Positions 7,744 through 18,949 are shown, counted from the first letter of the stretch. The stretch: DNA of 64,000 nt from Halorussus rarus (GCF_003369835.1 NZ_QPMJ01000005.1:62001-126000); one strand, 5' to 3'. Program-made: numbers and translations. The notes: generated by a model not told the origin, from the letters alone.

Positions 7744-8577
7744 TCAGTCGGAGTACCCAGCGACGACCGAGTCGACGGTTTCGAACGCGACGTCGTCGGC
7801 CGCCACCATGTGATCTAACAGCGATTCGAGGTTGGCCAGCCGGTGGCTCTGGCCGACGACCTGCGGATGGACCGTGAGCACGTACACCCCGCCGTCGACG
7901 TGCTCGCGTATCCAGTCGAACTGTCGCCGCCACATGTCGAACACGGCCGTCTCGACGGCGAACCCCCGCTGCCGGCTGAACGCCAGCGCCGGGAAGTCGT
8001 CGCGCTGCCACGACACGGGGACCTCGACCACGTCGGTCGGCTCGCCCCGCTCGTAGGGCGCGTCCGCGGGGGCCCGCCAGCCCTCCCGGAGCCGGTACGG
8101 CTCGAAGTCGTGCGCCATCTGGCTCGAGTCCCACGCGAAGCCCAGTTCCCGGAGTATCCCGAGCGTGTTCGGCGAGAAGTCCCACGACGGCGAGCGGTAC
8201 CCCGCCGGTCGTCGCCCGGTCAGCGACTCGATGGCGTCTATGCCGCGCTCGATATCGGCGCGCTCGCTGGCCCGGTCAGCGTAGTTCGACGGACGGGTGT
8301 GCGACCAGCCGTGGTGTTCGATCTCGTGGCCGCCGGCCCACACCTCCTCGACGACCTCGGGGAAGCTCTCGACGGTGTGGCCCGGGACGAACCACGTCGT
8401 CGAGAGGTCGTACTCGTCGAGCAGTGCGAGCAGTCGCGGCGCGCCCACGTCCGCGCCGAACAGCCCCCGCGAGAGGTTCGTGGGACTGTCGGCCTCGTCG
8501 AACGAGTGGATCCACGCCGAGACGGCGTCGAAGTCGACGGTCAGGCAGACCGTGGCGCCGGAGTCGGCCCCGGTCAT
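7744..8577 (-). CDS. Polysaccharide deacetylase family hydrolase (NodB/CE4 fold)
   Basis: A 277-residue protein with the CE4 fold: the catalytic Asp region is [12 protein letters not shown] (about 11-22), the metal-binding HxxxH-type block is [25 protein letters not shown] is motif 3, and [13 protein letters not shown] is the last active-site block. Members without signal peptides act in the cytoplasm on small molecules; PuuE-type allantoinases belong here. No signal peptide is present, so a cytoplasmic C-N hydrolase fits the amidohydrolase-rich operon better than cell-wall deacetylation. Start ATG 8577 overlaps the creatininase stop by 4 bases. Confidence 0.85.
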   Translation of the reverse strand: MTGADSGATVCLTVDFDAVSAWIHSFDEADSPTNLSRGLFGADVGAPRLLALLDEYDLSTTWFVPGHTVESFPEVVEEVWAGGHEIEHHGWSHTRPSNYADRASERADIERGIDAIESLTGRRPAGYRSPSWDFSPNTLGILRELGFAWDSSQMAHDFEPYRLREGWRAPADAPYERGEPTDVVEVPVSWQRDDFPALAFSRQRGFAVETAVFDMWRRQFDWIREHVDGGVYVLTVHPQVVGQSHRLANLESLLDHMVAADDVAFETVDSVVAGYSD

Positions 8578-9317
8578 CGGTCCAGGTCGGCCGCGAGTTT
8601 CCGGAGTATCCTGTCGGTAGTTCGCTCGATGACCGATGCCACGAACTCGGGGTCCGAGTCGGTGGGGTCGCCCAGTCCGCCCTCGACCGTGAGGTCGGTG
8701 AAGTAGCGTTGCTGGGTGGTGTCGCCGTTCTCCTTCATCGTCTGGGGTCGCTTGTTCTCGGTCCGGACGAGTTCCGGGCGGTAGTGCTCGATGACACTGG
8801 TCTCGTGTTCTCCCGCGTGACCCCAGTCGTCGCCGAACTCCGCCTCGAGTTCGTCGCGCGCGAAGTCCGTCCAGTTGACGTAGTGGGTCCTGAGGCCGTG
8901 GTCGCGCTGGAGCCGGTCGATGGCGAGCTTGTGGGGCTCCACGTTGCCGGCGTGGAAGTTGGTGATGAGTAACCGCTCGCCGCCGTGTTCCTTCACCGAT
9001 CGGCCGATGTCGACTATCACGTCCTGGTACGTGTCGGCGTCGAGCGTGATCGTTCCCGAGAACGGCAAATGGTGCTCGGAGTAGCCGTACGGCAGCGGCG
9101 GTAGCACGAGCAGTTCGAGGTCGTGTGCGGGCGCGGCCTCGGCGAGTTCGTGGGTGAGGTGCTTCGAACGCAACGTGTCGACGGAGGTCGGCAGGTGTGT
9201 GGAGTGTTGTTCGGTGCTTCCGCAGGGAAGGACCACGAAGTCGGCGGTCTCGAACTTCGCTTCGGCCTCTTCCCACGTCTTGGTAGCGAGTCGGTAGTCG
9301 TCGGTGTTGTCTGTCAT
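8574..9317 (-). CDS. Creatininase-family amidohydrolase
   Basis: A 247-residue protein of the creatininase family. PCGSTEQHSTHLPTSVDT carries the first metal-binding Glu and His of the usual GSxEqHGpHLPlxTD, ITNFHAGN carries the conserved NxHGGN-like block (Ala instead of the first Gly), and GHAGEHETS provides the later catalytic Glu. Members hydrolyse cyclic or linear amides such as creatinine, formamidopyrimidines or mycofactocin precursors. Within this operon it is likely a second C-N hydrolase acting on the imported compound. The ATG at 9317 is followed by no alternative start. Confidence 0.87.
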   Translation of the reverse strand: MTDNTDDYRLATKTWEEAEAKFETADFVVLPCGSTEQHSTHLPTSVDTLRSKHLTHELAEAAPAHDLELLVLPPLPYGYSEHHLPFSGTITLDADTYQDVIVDIGRSVKEHGGERLLITNFHAGNVEPHKLAIDRLQRDHGLRTHYVNWTDFARDELEAEFGDDWGHAGEHETSVIEHYRPELVRTENKRPQTMKENGDTTQQRYFTDLTVEGGLGDPTDSDPEFVASVIERTTDRILRKLAADLDR

Positions 9318-9328
9318 GTGTGGTGGAG

Positions 9329-9371
9329 TCGTCGTCGGTCGTCGGGTAGTCGAATCGTCGTCGGTCGTCGG
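9329..9371. repeat. 17-bp direct repeat in the gap between amidohydrolase genes
   Basis: TCGTCGTCGGTCGTCGG occurs at 9329-9345 and again at 9355-9371 in the 73-base gap between the M20 gene and the creatininase gene. It looks like simple-sequence expansion in untranslated operon space. Confidence 0.6.
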
Positions 9372-9390
9372 CGAGCGGTTCGTCGATAGA

Positions 9391-10803
9391 TCACCCCGGG
9401 TTCACGTCGAACGGCGGTTCGGCGTCGGGCGGGAGCGGGGTTTCGTAGTCGCGGGGCCGGGTCCGCTGGAACTCCTCCGCGGCCGCCTCGACCAGGGACG
9501 GGTCCGCGAGCAGGTCGAACCCGGTCATCGCGAGCGCCTTCGCCGCGTAGACGGCGGCCTTCGCGCCGAAGTCGCCGTTGGCGGCCACGGCCTGCCACGA
9601 GTGGGAGGGCGTCCCGACCGGCCACGACGCACACCAGAACTGGGCCGTCGGCGCGAGCCAGCTCACGTCGCCCACGTCGGTCGACCCGCTCAGCACGGTT
9701 CCCTCGTCGTACGACTCGAGCGGCTCCGCGTAGAGACTCTGCCCGCGGGCTACCTCGCGGGCGTCCGGCGGGAGCTGGTCGGTCCGGTCGCGTATCGTCT
9801 CCCCGTCGAGGGTCGCCTGTAACTCCGCAGCGAACTCCCGGTCGTCGTCGGAGTAGTCGACCGGGCCGAGTTCCCGCATGTTCGCCAGCAGCCGGTCCGA
9901 GAGCACGTCGTTGGCGAGGTAGTCGTAACAGCCGGTCAGAAAGCGGCGCTCGACCGAGGTCCGGGTCATCTGCGCCGCGCCATCGGCGACGTCGTCGAGC
10001 CACTCCGTGATGCGGTCGACCTCCTCGCGGGTCGGTGCCCGGACGAAGTACCAGACCGACGCGCTCGCCGGCACGACGTTGGGTGCGCCGCCGCCGTTGG
10101 GGATGGTGTAGTGGAGGCGAGCGTCGTCGGAGACGTGCTCGCGCATGAACTCGACGCCCGTGTTCATGAGTTCGACGCCGTCGAGTGCGCTCCGGCCCGA
10201 TTCCGGGGAGTCGGCGGCGTGGGCCGACCGGCCAGAGAACTCGTAGCGCAGGGAGTTCATCGCCAGCGACCGCGACTTCCACGGAGCCGTGAGGTGGCTG
10301 GGGTGCCACGTCAGCGCGGCGTCGAGATCGTCGAAGACGCCGTCGCGAGCCATGTACACTTTCCCGACCAGCGTCTCCTCGGCCGGACAGCCGTAGTACC
10401 GGACCGTGCCGTCGAGTCCGTCGTCGAGTTCCTCCTTGAGCGCGAGCGCCGCGCCGAGGCTCCCGACTCCGAACAGATTGTGCCCGCAGCCGTGGCCGGG
10501 CGCGCCCTCCTCGACCGGTTCGCGCTCGGCGGTCACCGCCTGAGAGAGGTCCGGCAGGGCGTCGTACTCCCCGAGAATGCCGATCCGGGGCGATCCCGAC
10601 CCGTAGGAGGCCACGAACGCGGTCGGCATACCGCCGACGCCGCGCTCGACCTCGAAGCCCGCCGCCTCGAGCCTGTCGGCCAGCAGGGCGGCCGACTCGG
10701 TCTCGTGCAGGCCGAGTTCCGGGCTCTCCCACAGTCGACGGGTCAGGTCGACGAGTTCGTCTCGTTGGTCCTCGATTCGTTCGAGCAGTTTGGCTTTCGT
10801 CAT
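9391..10803 (-). CDS. M20 family amidohydrolase, AbgB/aminoacylase type
   Basis: A 470-residue zinc amidohydrolase. GILGEYDALP and the metal-binding GHGCGHNLFG (about residues 110-130), CPAEE with the catalytic glutamates, and WHPS and SAHA blocks match the AbgB-type members that cleave p-aminobenzoyl-glutamate and other N-acyl amino acids. The dimerisation domain lies between roughly 190 and 310. It follows the ABC ATPase by 64 bases and precedes the creatininase gene, so it is placed to hydrolyse the imported substrate. Whether the substrate is a peptide-like or aromatic amide is not decidable here. Confidence 0.88.
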   Translation of the reverse strand: MTKAKLLERIEDQRDELVDLTRRLWESPELGLHETESAALLADRLEAAGFEVERGVGGMPTAFVASYGSGSPRIGILGEYDALPDLSQAVTAEREPVEEGAPGHGCGHNLFGVGSLGAALALKEELDDGLDGTVRYYGCPAEETLVGKVYMARDGVFDDLDAALTWHPSHLTAPWKSRSLAMNSLRYEFSGRSAHAADSPESGRSALDGVELMNTGVEFMREHVSDDARLHYTIPNGGGAPNVVPASASVWYFVRAPTREEVDRITEWLDDVADGAAQMTRTSVERRFLTGCYDYLANDVLSDRLLANMRELGPVDYSDDDREFAAELQATLDGETIRDRTDQLPPDAREVARGQSLYAEPLESYDEGTVLSGSTDVGDVSWLAPTAQFWCASWPVGTPSHSWQAVAANGDFGAKAAVYAAKALAMTGFDLLADPSLVEAAAEEFQRTRPRDYETPLPPDAEPPFDVNPG

Positions 10804-10867
10804 GCGTGTTTCGTCGGTTTTCGCGTCGAAGTTGGTCGGTAAGCGGTTCCGCGAGAGAAGACAGGAG

Positions 10868-12179
<1,312 letters not shown>

Positions 12180-12187
<8 letters not shown>

Positions 12188-13307
12188 CGTCATCACCCGC
12201 TCCGAGGGCCGCGACCCGTTCGGCGTCCCCCTCGCCCGCGCCGTCCAGCGGCGGGCTCACGTCGTAGTCGGCTTCGAAGGTATCGTGTTTCAGGCACGCT
12301 GCCCGCTGGCCGTCGTCGGTCACCGTCCGGAGGTCCGGGTGCACCTGCGTGCAGACCTCGCGAGCGTCCGGGCACCGGTCGTGGAACCGGCAGCCAGACG
12401 GCGGATCGATGGGCTCGGGCATCGTCCCCCGGAGCGGCCGGAGCTCGTCGACCGTCTCGTCGGGGCGCGGGACCGAGTCGAGCAGCGCCGCCGTGTAGGG
12501 GTGTTGGGGGTCGTAGAACAGGCGCTCGACGTCGGCCCGTTCGATCACCTCGCCGAGGTACATCACGTTGACCCGGTCGCAGATCTCGGCGACGACGCCC
12601 ATGTCGTGGGTCACCCACAGGAAACTGGTGTCGTACCGCGCCTGGAGGTCGTCCACGAGGTCGAGTATCTGGCCCTCGACGGTCACGTCGAGCGCGGTGG
12701 TGGGCTCGTCGGCGATGACGAGCTTCGGCTCGCACGCCAGCGCCATCGCGATGAGCACGCGCTGGCGCATCCCGCCCGAGAACTCGTGGGGGTAATCGTC
12801 GAGCCGCTCGTCCGGCTTCGGGATGCCGACCTCCCGGAGGATCTCGATGGAGCGTTCGCGGGCCGCAGCCCCCGTGAGGTCGCGGTTCAGCTCGATAAAC
12901 TCGCGGAGCTGGTCGCCGACGGTGAACACGGGGTTGAGGCTCTCCATCGGGTCCTGGAAGATGATGGCGATCTGGTTGCCTCGGATCTGCGAGCGCATCG
13001 CCCGCTCGGAGAGCATCTCCTCGCGCGGCGTCGGCTCGTCGGCCTCGTCGGCCTCGTCGTCTTCGAACCCCACGATGGTCTCGCCGTCGAAGGTCACCTC
13101 GCCACCCACGATGCGGCCGGGCGAGTCGACCAGCCGGAGCAAGCTCTGGACGGCGACGCTCTTGCCGGCGCCGGACTCGCCGACGAGGCCGACGATCTCG
13201 CCGCGCTCGACGGTGAACGACACTCCGTCGACAGCCCGGACCGCACCGGTCCTGGTGGGGAACTGCGTCCGCAGGTTCTCGACGCGTAACAGTGGCTCGT
13301 TAGTCAT
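12180..13307 (-). CDS. Peptide-type ABC importer ATPase (OppD/DppD-like)
   Basis: A 375-residue ABC ATPase with Walker A GESGAGKS (43-50), signature [16 protein letters not shown], Walker [13 protein letters not shown] and the C-terminal dipeptide-transporter block [10 protein letters not shown] and [15 protein letters not shown] short acidic insertion ([16 protein letters not shown]) follows the first sheet, a halophile feature. It partners the OppF-like protein downstream, with which it overlaps by 8 bases, to energise the two permeases. The gap to the permease gene upstream is 51 bases. Confidence 0.93.
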
Positions 13308-13358
13308 GGATTGAACAGGGGGTCGTCGGTCGTAGTCCGTATCATATCAGTATTCATC

Positions 13359-14303
13359 TCAGTCGTCGAGTCGAGGGTCGAAGGCGTCGCGCAGGCCGTC
13401 GCCGAGCAGGTTGAACCCGACCACCGTCACGAGGATGGCTATCCCGGGCCAGACGCTGAACCACGGGTCGGGGAGCATGTACGTCCGCGACTGGGCCAGC
13501 ATGGCCCCCCACGACGGGGTGGGCGGCTGTGCGCCGAACCCGAGGAACGACAGGGCCGCGACGATGAGAATATTCACCCCGACCTGGAGAGTGGCCTGCA
13601 CCAGTACGGGCGTGAAGCTGTTCGGGATGACGTGGCGCCGGATGATGTTGCGGTCGCGGACGCCGGCGGCCTTCGCGGCCTCGACGTACTCCTCCTCGCG
13701 CACGCTGAGCACCTCCGAGCGGATGAGCCGGGTGAACACCGGCACCGTGATGATGCTCACCCCGACGATGGCGATCCAGAGGTCGCGCCCGAACGTCGAC
13801 ATGATGGCGATCATCAGCACGAGGAACGGGATCGCGTAGAGGGTCTCGACCATCCGCTGCAGGAGGTCGTCGACCCAGCCGCCGTAGTAGCCCGAGACCG
13901 CCCCGACGACGGTGCCGACGGTCGCGCCCACGCCCGTCGCGATGACGCCGACCTGGATGGCGATGCGCGTGCCGTAGACCAGCCGGACGAGGATGTCCCG
14001 ACCCCGGTCGTCGGTCCCGAGCGGGTGCTCCCACGTCCCGGTGCCGAACTCGTTGGTGACACCGACCGGCGGGAGCAGCGACCGCGAGCCGGGTTCGGCG
14101 CTGATCGGGTTGTGCCAGTAGGTCCGCGCGAAGTGGTAGTCCAACAGGACGCCGTCGACGAACGCCCACAGCGAAACAGCGACGACCACCGTGATGATGT
14201 ACAGCCCCCATCGCGAGGTGGGGTTCCGTCGTAGCTGGGTCGTGACCTCGTCCCAGCTCGACCGCGGCGTGCGTGCCGAGGAGTCGGCATCGGTCTCGCT
14301 CAT
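13359..14303 (-). CDS. Peptide-type ABC importer permease (DppC-like)
   Basis: A 314-residue membrane protein with an N-terminal helix (about 35-55), a periplasmic segment (HPLGTDDRGRDIL) typical of DppC, then five more helices. The EAA loop that contacts the ATPase reads EYVEAAKAAGVRDRNIIRRH. Start ATG 14303 overlaps the stop of the DppB-like gene (ATGA), the classic order of dpp operons. It forms the pore together with the DppB-like partner. Confidence 0.92.
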   Translation of the reverse strand: MSETDADSSARTPRSSWDEVTTQLRRNPTSRWGLYIITVVVAVSLWAFVDGVLLDYHFARTYWHNPISAEPGSRSLLPPVGVTNEFGTGTWEHPLGTDDRGRDILVRLVYGTRIAIQVGVIATGVGATVGTVVGAVSGYYGGWVDDLLQRMVETLYAIPFLVLMIAIMSTFGRDLWIAIVGVSIITVPVFTRLIRSEVLSVREEEYVEAAKAAGVRDRNIIRRHVIPNSFTPVLVQATLQVGVNILIVAALSFLGFGAQPPTPSWGAMLAQSRTYMLPDPWFSVWPGIAILVTVVGFNLLGDGLRDAFDPRLDD

Positions 14304-15304
14304 CAGACATCAGCCTCCCCGTAGGAGATGCGCGGATCGAGATACGCGTACAGCAGGTCGGTCACGAGGACGCCGACGACGAACATGCTGGCGAAGAACA
14401 GCGTCGTCCCGAGCACCAGCGGGTAGTCCCGCGCCCGCACGGCGGTGATTATCAGCGTCCCCATCCCGCCGATGTCGAACACCGTCTCTGTCAGCACCGA
14501 GCCGCCCAGCGCCGTCGTCAACTGCAGTCCGACCACCGTCAACACCGGCAGTTGGGCGTTCCGAAAGGCGTGCTTCCGGAGGATGGTACGCTCGGGGACG
14601 CCGAACGCCCGCGCGAGCTTCACGTACTCCTGGTTGAGCACCTCCAGCATCGACGACCGCTCGATGCGCATGATGGCCGCCATCTGGAGCGTGCCCAGCG
14701 TCAGCGTCGGGAGCACCAGGTGGGTCGCGGCCGTCCGAAGGACCTCGAACCGCGTCGACGCTCCCTCGACGTCGCCGGGCGATTCCCACGGTAGGATGAG
14801 CTCGGTCGCCGGGAACATTCCGAGGTGATACGCGAACACGATGATGAGCAGGAGGCCGATCCAGAAGCTGGGCGTGCTGACCCCGACCAGACCGAGCACG
14901 CGGAACACGTGATCGACGGCCTCGTTGCGGCGCTTGGCGGACAAGATCCCGATGGGGACGGCGGTGGCGATGGCGAACGCGAAGCTGGACGCCACCAACA
15001 GCAGGGTGGTCGGGAACCGTTCGAGTATCTTCTCGACCACCGGTACCCCGTAGTGGATGCTGCGACCGAGGTCGCCGCCCGCGACGTTGAGCAGGTACTT
15101 GGCGTACTGGACGTACAGCGGCTGATTGAGGCCGTATTTGGCGCGGACGGCCTCGATGGTCGAGGCGTCCGCGCTCGGCCCGATCAGGATCCGAATCGGG
15201 TCGCCCGGTGCGGCGTACACCAACAGGAACGTGATGGTGGCTACGCCCCACAGCACGAAGACCGACTGCGTCAGCCGACGAACGACGTACCGAACTAAAC
15301 TCAT
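14303..15304 (-). CDS. Peptide-type ABC importer permease (DppB-like)
   Basis: A 333-residue permease: first helix near residue 10-30 (FVLWGVATITFLLVY), then the DppB hallmark PGDPIRILIGPSAD, and five further helices. The EAA loop is EYVKLARAFGVPERTILRKH. It lies 26 bases downstream of the binding-protein gene and overlaps the DppC-like gene by one base, so it is co-transcribed and translationally coupled. Confidence 0.92.
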   Translation of the reverse strand: MSLVRYVVRRLTQSVFVLWGVATITFLLVYAAPGDPIRILIGPSADASTIEAVRAKYGLNQPLYVQYAKYLLNVAGGDLGRSIHYGVPVVEKILERFPTTLLLVASSFAFAIATAVPIGILSAKRRNEAVDHVFRVLGLVGVSTPSFWIGLLLIIVFAYHLGMFPATELILPWESPGDVEGASTRFEVLRTAATHLVLPTLTLGTLQMAAIMRIERSSMLEVLNQEYVKLARAFGVPERTILRKHAFRNAQLPVLTVVGLQLTTALGGSVLTETVFDIGGMGTLIITAVRARDYPLVLGTTLFFASMFVVGVLVTDLLYAYLDPRISYGEADV

Positions 15305-15330
15305 TAGATTGTGATGGGGGTGGGTGACCG

Positions 15331-16974
15331 CTATCGGTCGACGGAGACGTTCGCGTAGTCGGTGAGCAAACGGGGATTGATGGGCGCGACCGCGTGGACC
15401 CCGAAGTCCTGGACCGACGAGCGGACGCCGAAGGAGTTCTTGTAGTTGAACGCCGGGAGGTGGACCTTGTCCTCCAGTATCGTGGTGATGGCCTGGGTGT
15501 ACAGCTGCTTGCGCTCCTCCCGGTCGATGGACTTGCGGGCCTGCGATATCTGCTGGGCGACCTCCTCGTTCCGGTAGTAGACGCCCTGGTTCGCGCCCTC
15601 GGCGTCGGGATGGAAGAGGTTGAACATGAAGTCGTCGGGGTCGGGGTACCGGACCCAGCCGAGGACGTAGATGTTGTAGTCGTCGGCGTTACCGGTGTAC
15701 GCCTGACTCAGCAGCGTCCCCCAGTCGAGCCGCTGGACGTTGGCGTTGTAGCCGGCCTCCTTGATGCCGTTGGCGATGCTGATGCCGATGTTCTCGCGGT
15801 TGTCGTCCGGCGGGACGATTATCTTGCAGTTCCAGTCGGAGGGGACGTCGGCCTCCGCGAACAGCTGCTTGGCCTGGGCGACGTCCTTGTCGTTGGGAAT
15901 GTCCTGCCACTGTTCGGCCGGGAAACCCCAGTCCTCGACGATGGGACCGGGCATCGGGCAGTACTGGCGGACGCCGGCCGGCTCGATGAACTGCTGAACC
16001 GCGTCGTCCATCGAGAAGGTGTAGTCGATGGCCTCTCGCACCTTCAGGTTCTGGGTCGGTCCCTCGTTCAGGTTGAAGGCGACGTAGAAGTAGCCGATGC
16101 TCTCGACCGCGTCGATACTCGCGTCCTGCATGCTCCCGACCGTGTTCCACAGCTTCGGCGGGATGGTCTCGATGAGGTCCTGGTCGCCGGTTCGGAGTTC
16201 CGTCACACGGGTCGTCGACTCGGTGATGGGCTCGAATCTGACGCCCGACAGGTTGGGAAGTTCGTCGCCCCAGTAGTCGTCCCACCGTTCGAGGCTGACG
16301 TACGAACTCTCCTCCCAGTCGACGAACTGGAACGGTCCCGAACCGACCGGTTGCTCGGTGTTAAACGCCTCCTTGTCGTCCTCGCGAACCGACTTGGGGA
16401 CGATGTGGTGGGTCAGCACGTCGTCGAACATGGCGAACGGGTACTTGAGGTCGAACTGGACCGTGTGCTCGTCGACGACGGTGGCGCTGTCGATGACCTG
16501 GAAGATACCGCTAAGCGGGGTCTCCTCCTCGATGGGCGCCATGAACGAGTACGCCACGTCCTCCGCGGTCAGCGGATCGCCGTTGTGGAACGTGACGTCC
16601 TCGCGCAGCGGAATGACGTACCGGGTGTTGTTGTTCGAGATCTCCGGATCGGACTTCGCGACGTTGGGCACCGTCTCGGTCCCCTCGTTGTAGGTGTACA
16701 GCTTGCTGAACACCCGGTTCCCGATGAGCGCGTCGGGGTTCGAGTACTGGAGGATCGGGTCGAACCGCGACGGCTGGAGGTGCTGGGCCACGTTCAGCGT
16801 ACCCCCGGAGTTGGTCTGGCCCGATTCCCCGCTCGAGTTATCGGTTGTCGTCGTCTCCCCGGTGGTGGTCGCCTGGTCCGAGGAATTACCGCCGGCACAG
16901 CCTGCGAGCGCGACGATACCGGTAGCGCCGGTCGCTTGCAGTATCTGTCGTCGCGGAATCTGTCTGTCTCCCAT
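15331..16974 (-). CDS. ABC importer substrate-binding lipoprotein (SBP family 5)
   Basis: A 547-residue solute-binding protein of the dipeptide/nickel family. The N-terminus has a twin-arginine signal (RRQILQ, residues 9-14) and a lipobox LAGC with C26 as the lipidated residue, followed by a Thr/Ser/Gly-rich linker. LREDVTFHNGDPLTAEDVAYSF is the family signature. It delivers substrate to the DppBC-like permeases encoded just downstream. I use ATG 16974 (MGDRQIPRRQ); a GTG two codons upstream is less likely. It is the first gene of the operon. Confidence 0.93.
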   Translation of the reverse strand: MGDRQIPRRQILQATGATGIVALAGCAGGNSSDQATTTGETTTTDNSSGESGQTNSGGTLNVAQHLQPSRFDPILQYSNPDALIGNRVFSKLYTYNEGTETVPNVAKSDPEISNNNTRYVIPLREDVTFHNGDPLTAEDVAYSFMAPIEEETPLSGIFQVIDSATVVDEHTVQFDLKYPFAMFDDVLTHHIVPKSVREDDKEAFNTEQPVGSGPFQFVDWEESSYVSLERWDDYWGDELPNLSGVRFEPITESTTRVTELRTGDQDLIETIPPKLWNTVGSMQDASIDAVESIGYFYVAFNLNEGPTQNLKVREAIDYTFSMDDAVQQFIEPAGVRQYCPMPGPIVEDWGFPAEQWQDIPNDKDVAQAKQLFAEADVPSDWNCKIIVPPDDNRENIGISIANGIKEAGYNANVQRLDWGTLLSQAYTGNADDYNIYVLGWVRYPDPDDFMFNLFHPDAEGANQGVYYRNEEVAQQISQARKSIDREERKQLYTQAITTILEDKVHLPAFNYKNSFGVRSSVQDFGVHAVAPINPRLLTDYANVSVDR

Positions 16975-17011
16975 TGTCACTTGTTAGCGAAGAACCCGAG
17001 TGACAAGAAGG

Positions 17012-17022
17012 TTTATATTAAT
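17012..17022 (-). promoter_or_regulatory. Promoter of the importer/amidohydrolase operon
   Basis: A TATA-like stretch (minus strand ATTAATATAAA) lies 38-48 bases upstream of the binding-protein ATG. It is the best archaeal TATA box in the 270-base gap to the divergent IclR gene and probably drives all nine genes down to 7004. Confidence 0.55.
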
Positions 17023-17059
17023 AACAATAAGTTCACACAGGTGATGATCGACGAATATC

Positions 17060-17083
17060 CGGGATAGTACCGGGTTTATCCCG
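17060..17083. promoter_or_regulatory. Candidate IclR operator between the divergent genes
   Basis: An inverted repeat CGGGATA (17060-17066) with TATCCCG (17077-17083) sits between the operon promoter and the IclR gene, and further copies of CCGGG/CCCG and GGGAC occur nearby up to 17116. IclR regulators bind short dyads in divergent intergenic regions, so this is a reasonable operator guess. Confidence 0.4.
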
Positions 17084-17244
17084 ATAAGCGGGACATATTC
17101 ATTACGATATGCGGGACCGATTTTCGACGGTTATTAGAGAATGAGACGGAAATCACCCGACAGCAGTGGAACAGACGAAAATCGGTCTTGCTTAACAATT
17201 CCGGAAAACGAGAACTTATGGAGAGCGGTACCGTTTTGCTTTCT

Positions 17245-18009
17245 ATGGATGGTCCTGATAAAGAGAAGTTAAAAACCATAGAAAGAGGGTTTTCGATACT
17301 GGAGTGGATACGCGAGAACGACGGCGGAGAGGTCGCGGAGGTGGCCGCGGCCCTCGACATGAGTACGAGCACCGTCCACCGGTATCTCGACTCGCTGCAC
17401 TCCGAGGGGTATCTCGTGAAGGAGGGCGGGGTCTACCACCTCTCGCTCAACTTCCTGACCCTCGGCGAGCAGGCCCGCACACGCAAGGACGTGTACACCA
17501 ACGCCAAGGATTACACGCGGATGCTGTCGGACGAGAGCGGCTGTCGGTCGAGTTTCGTCGTCGAGGAACACGGCCGGGGCGTGTACCTCTACACCTCGCC
17601 CGGCGACCACGGCGTGTGGACCAGATCCACCATCGGAAAGCGCGTTCCGCTACACGTCACCGCCGCCGGCAAGTCGATACTCGCGTTCCTTCCGGACGAG
17701 CGGGTCGTGGAGATCGTGGACGAACACGGGTTGACCCGCGAGACCGAACACAGCATCACCGACGAAGACGAACTGCACGAGGAGCTAGCGAGGGTCCGGG
17801 AGAACGGGTACGCCTTCAACGACGAGGAGCAGATAGCGGGCGTTATCGCGGTCGGTGCGCCGGTCGAGAACCGGGACGGGGAGGTCATCGGTGCGTTCAG
17901 CGTCTCCGGGCCGGCGAATCGTCTGACCGAGGACTGGTTCCGCGAGGAACTGCCGAGCATCGTACTGGGACTGACCAGCGAGTTCGAACTCCGCCTGACC
18001 CTCTCGTAG
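17245..18009 (+). CDS. IclR-family regulator, divergent to the importer operon
   Basis: A 254-residue regulator. The winged helix-turn-helix occupies about residues 8-65 (TIERGFSILEWIRENDGG, then TSTVHRYLDSLHSEGYL), and the effector domain follows with HVTAAGKSILAFLP and GVIAVGAPVENRDGEVIGAFSVSGPA. I start at ATG 17245 (MDGPDKEK) because the 19 codons upstream are not IclR-like. An interrupted AAAACG...CGTTTT pair (17205-17210 and 17232-17237) lies just before the start. It probably senses the substrate of the neighbouring hydrolase operon. Confidence 0.9.
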   Translation: MDGPDKEKLKTIERGFSILEWIRENDGGEVAEVAAALDMSTSTVHRYLDSLHSEGYLVKEGGVYHLSLNFLTLGEQARTRKDVYTNAKDYTRMLSDESGCRSSFVVEEHGRGVYLYTSPGDHGVWTRSTIGKRVPLHVTAAGKSILAFLPDERVVEIVDEHGLTRETEHSITDEDELHEELARVRENGYAFNDEEQIAGVIAVGAPVENRDGEVIGAFSVSGPANRLTEDWFREELPSIVLGLTSEFELRLTLS

Positions 18010-18226
18010 TCGCCGGTCGGTCGATTGTACGGAACGGGCAGCCTTGGCCGCAGTACTCGTTCACATTCCCCGTTGGAACTCTGCTTGCCGCAAATGACGG
18101 GAGGACGGTCGGGTGGACGCCGAGGACCACGTAGAAACGAGCGTGCGAACCAGCCACACAGTGGCGAGTGCTGTCGGCTTAACCGTCAATCACTTGGTGC
18201 CCTCGGAGGTAGGCAAGAGGTACCCG

Positions 18227-18949
18227 ATGAGCCGAATGTCGCTACTGATTCCCGTGGTTTTTCCCGGGGAATACGGCCTGACGGACACGAACGTGCAGGG
18301 GTTGACCGGTTTCGATATCGTGTTGTTCGGCTACTGGAAGACCCCCGAGGGAGTGGATCCAGCGGTCGTCCGGGAGGAACACGAGGCCGACGCTCAAGCC
18401 GAGCTCTACGAGTTGGCGGCCCAGTTCAGTCGTGCCGGTGCGCCGACGGAGGTCCAATTGCACTTCGGCCCGTCGGGCGAGCAGATGGCCGCCCTCCAGA
18501 CTCGGATCGCCGAAGAGGCCAACGCCGACGCGGTGGTCGTTCCGAGCCGAATCACCCACTGGAGCAACATCCTCGTCCCGCTGCGTGACGACCGGAACGC
18601 CGATCGAATCGTGGAATTTCTGGAAGCGTTCGACCCGGAGACGATTTTCGCGCTGGAGTTGTTCCACGTCGCGGCCGACGCGAGTGACGTCGAGACCGCA
18701 AACGAGATGCTCGGTGGTGTGGAACGAATGTTGCTTGACCGCGGGTTCACCGAGAGCGACGTCGACGTCACCGTGGAGGTTTCGCCTGACCCGGAGGCAG
18801 CGATCATCGAACGGGCGAGCCGGCACAACGTCGTCGTAATCGGGGAGACCGAGGGACGACAGCGCGCGGATCGGTTCCTCGGACCAGTCTACGAACGCAT
18901 CACCGAGCGCACCAATGTCCCGGTCGTCGTCGTGCGAAATCGACGCTGA
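18227..18949 (+). CDS. Universal stress protein (UspA) family protein
   Basis: About 240 residues made of two Usp-like halves. The second half ends VVVIGETEGRQRADRFLGPVYERITERTNVPVVVVRNRR, a Usp end in which the usual ATP-binding Gly-rich loop is only partly conserved (no G-S pair), so nucleotide binding is doubtful. The first half begins with the characteristic SLLIPVVFP strand. ATG 18227 is chosen; a second in-frame ATG lies at 18236. The role is probably stress-related; a TTAA-containing stretch near 18180 may be its promoter. Confidence 0.75.
   Translation: MSRMSLLIPVVFPGEYGLTDTNVQGLTGFDIVLFGYWKTPEGVDPAVVREEHEADAQAELYELAAQFSRAGAPTEVQLHFGPSGEQMAALQTRIAEEANADAVVVPSRITHWSNILVPLRDDRNADRIVEFLEAFDPETIFALELFHVAADASDVETANEMLGGVERMLLDRGFTESDVDVTVEVSPDPEAAIIERASRHNVVVIGETEGRQRADRFLGPVYERITERTNVPVVVVRNRR

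Noticed and set aside
15394-17067. 557-codon plus-strand frame opposite the binding-protein gene
   Set aside because: It is the antisense frame of a lipoprotein gene with clear Tat signal and lipobox; its composition is Val/Asp/Arg noise.
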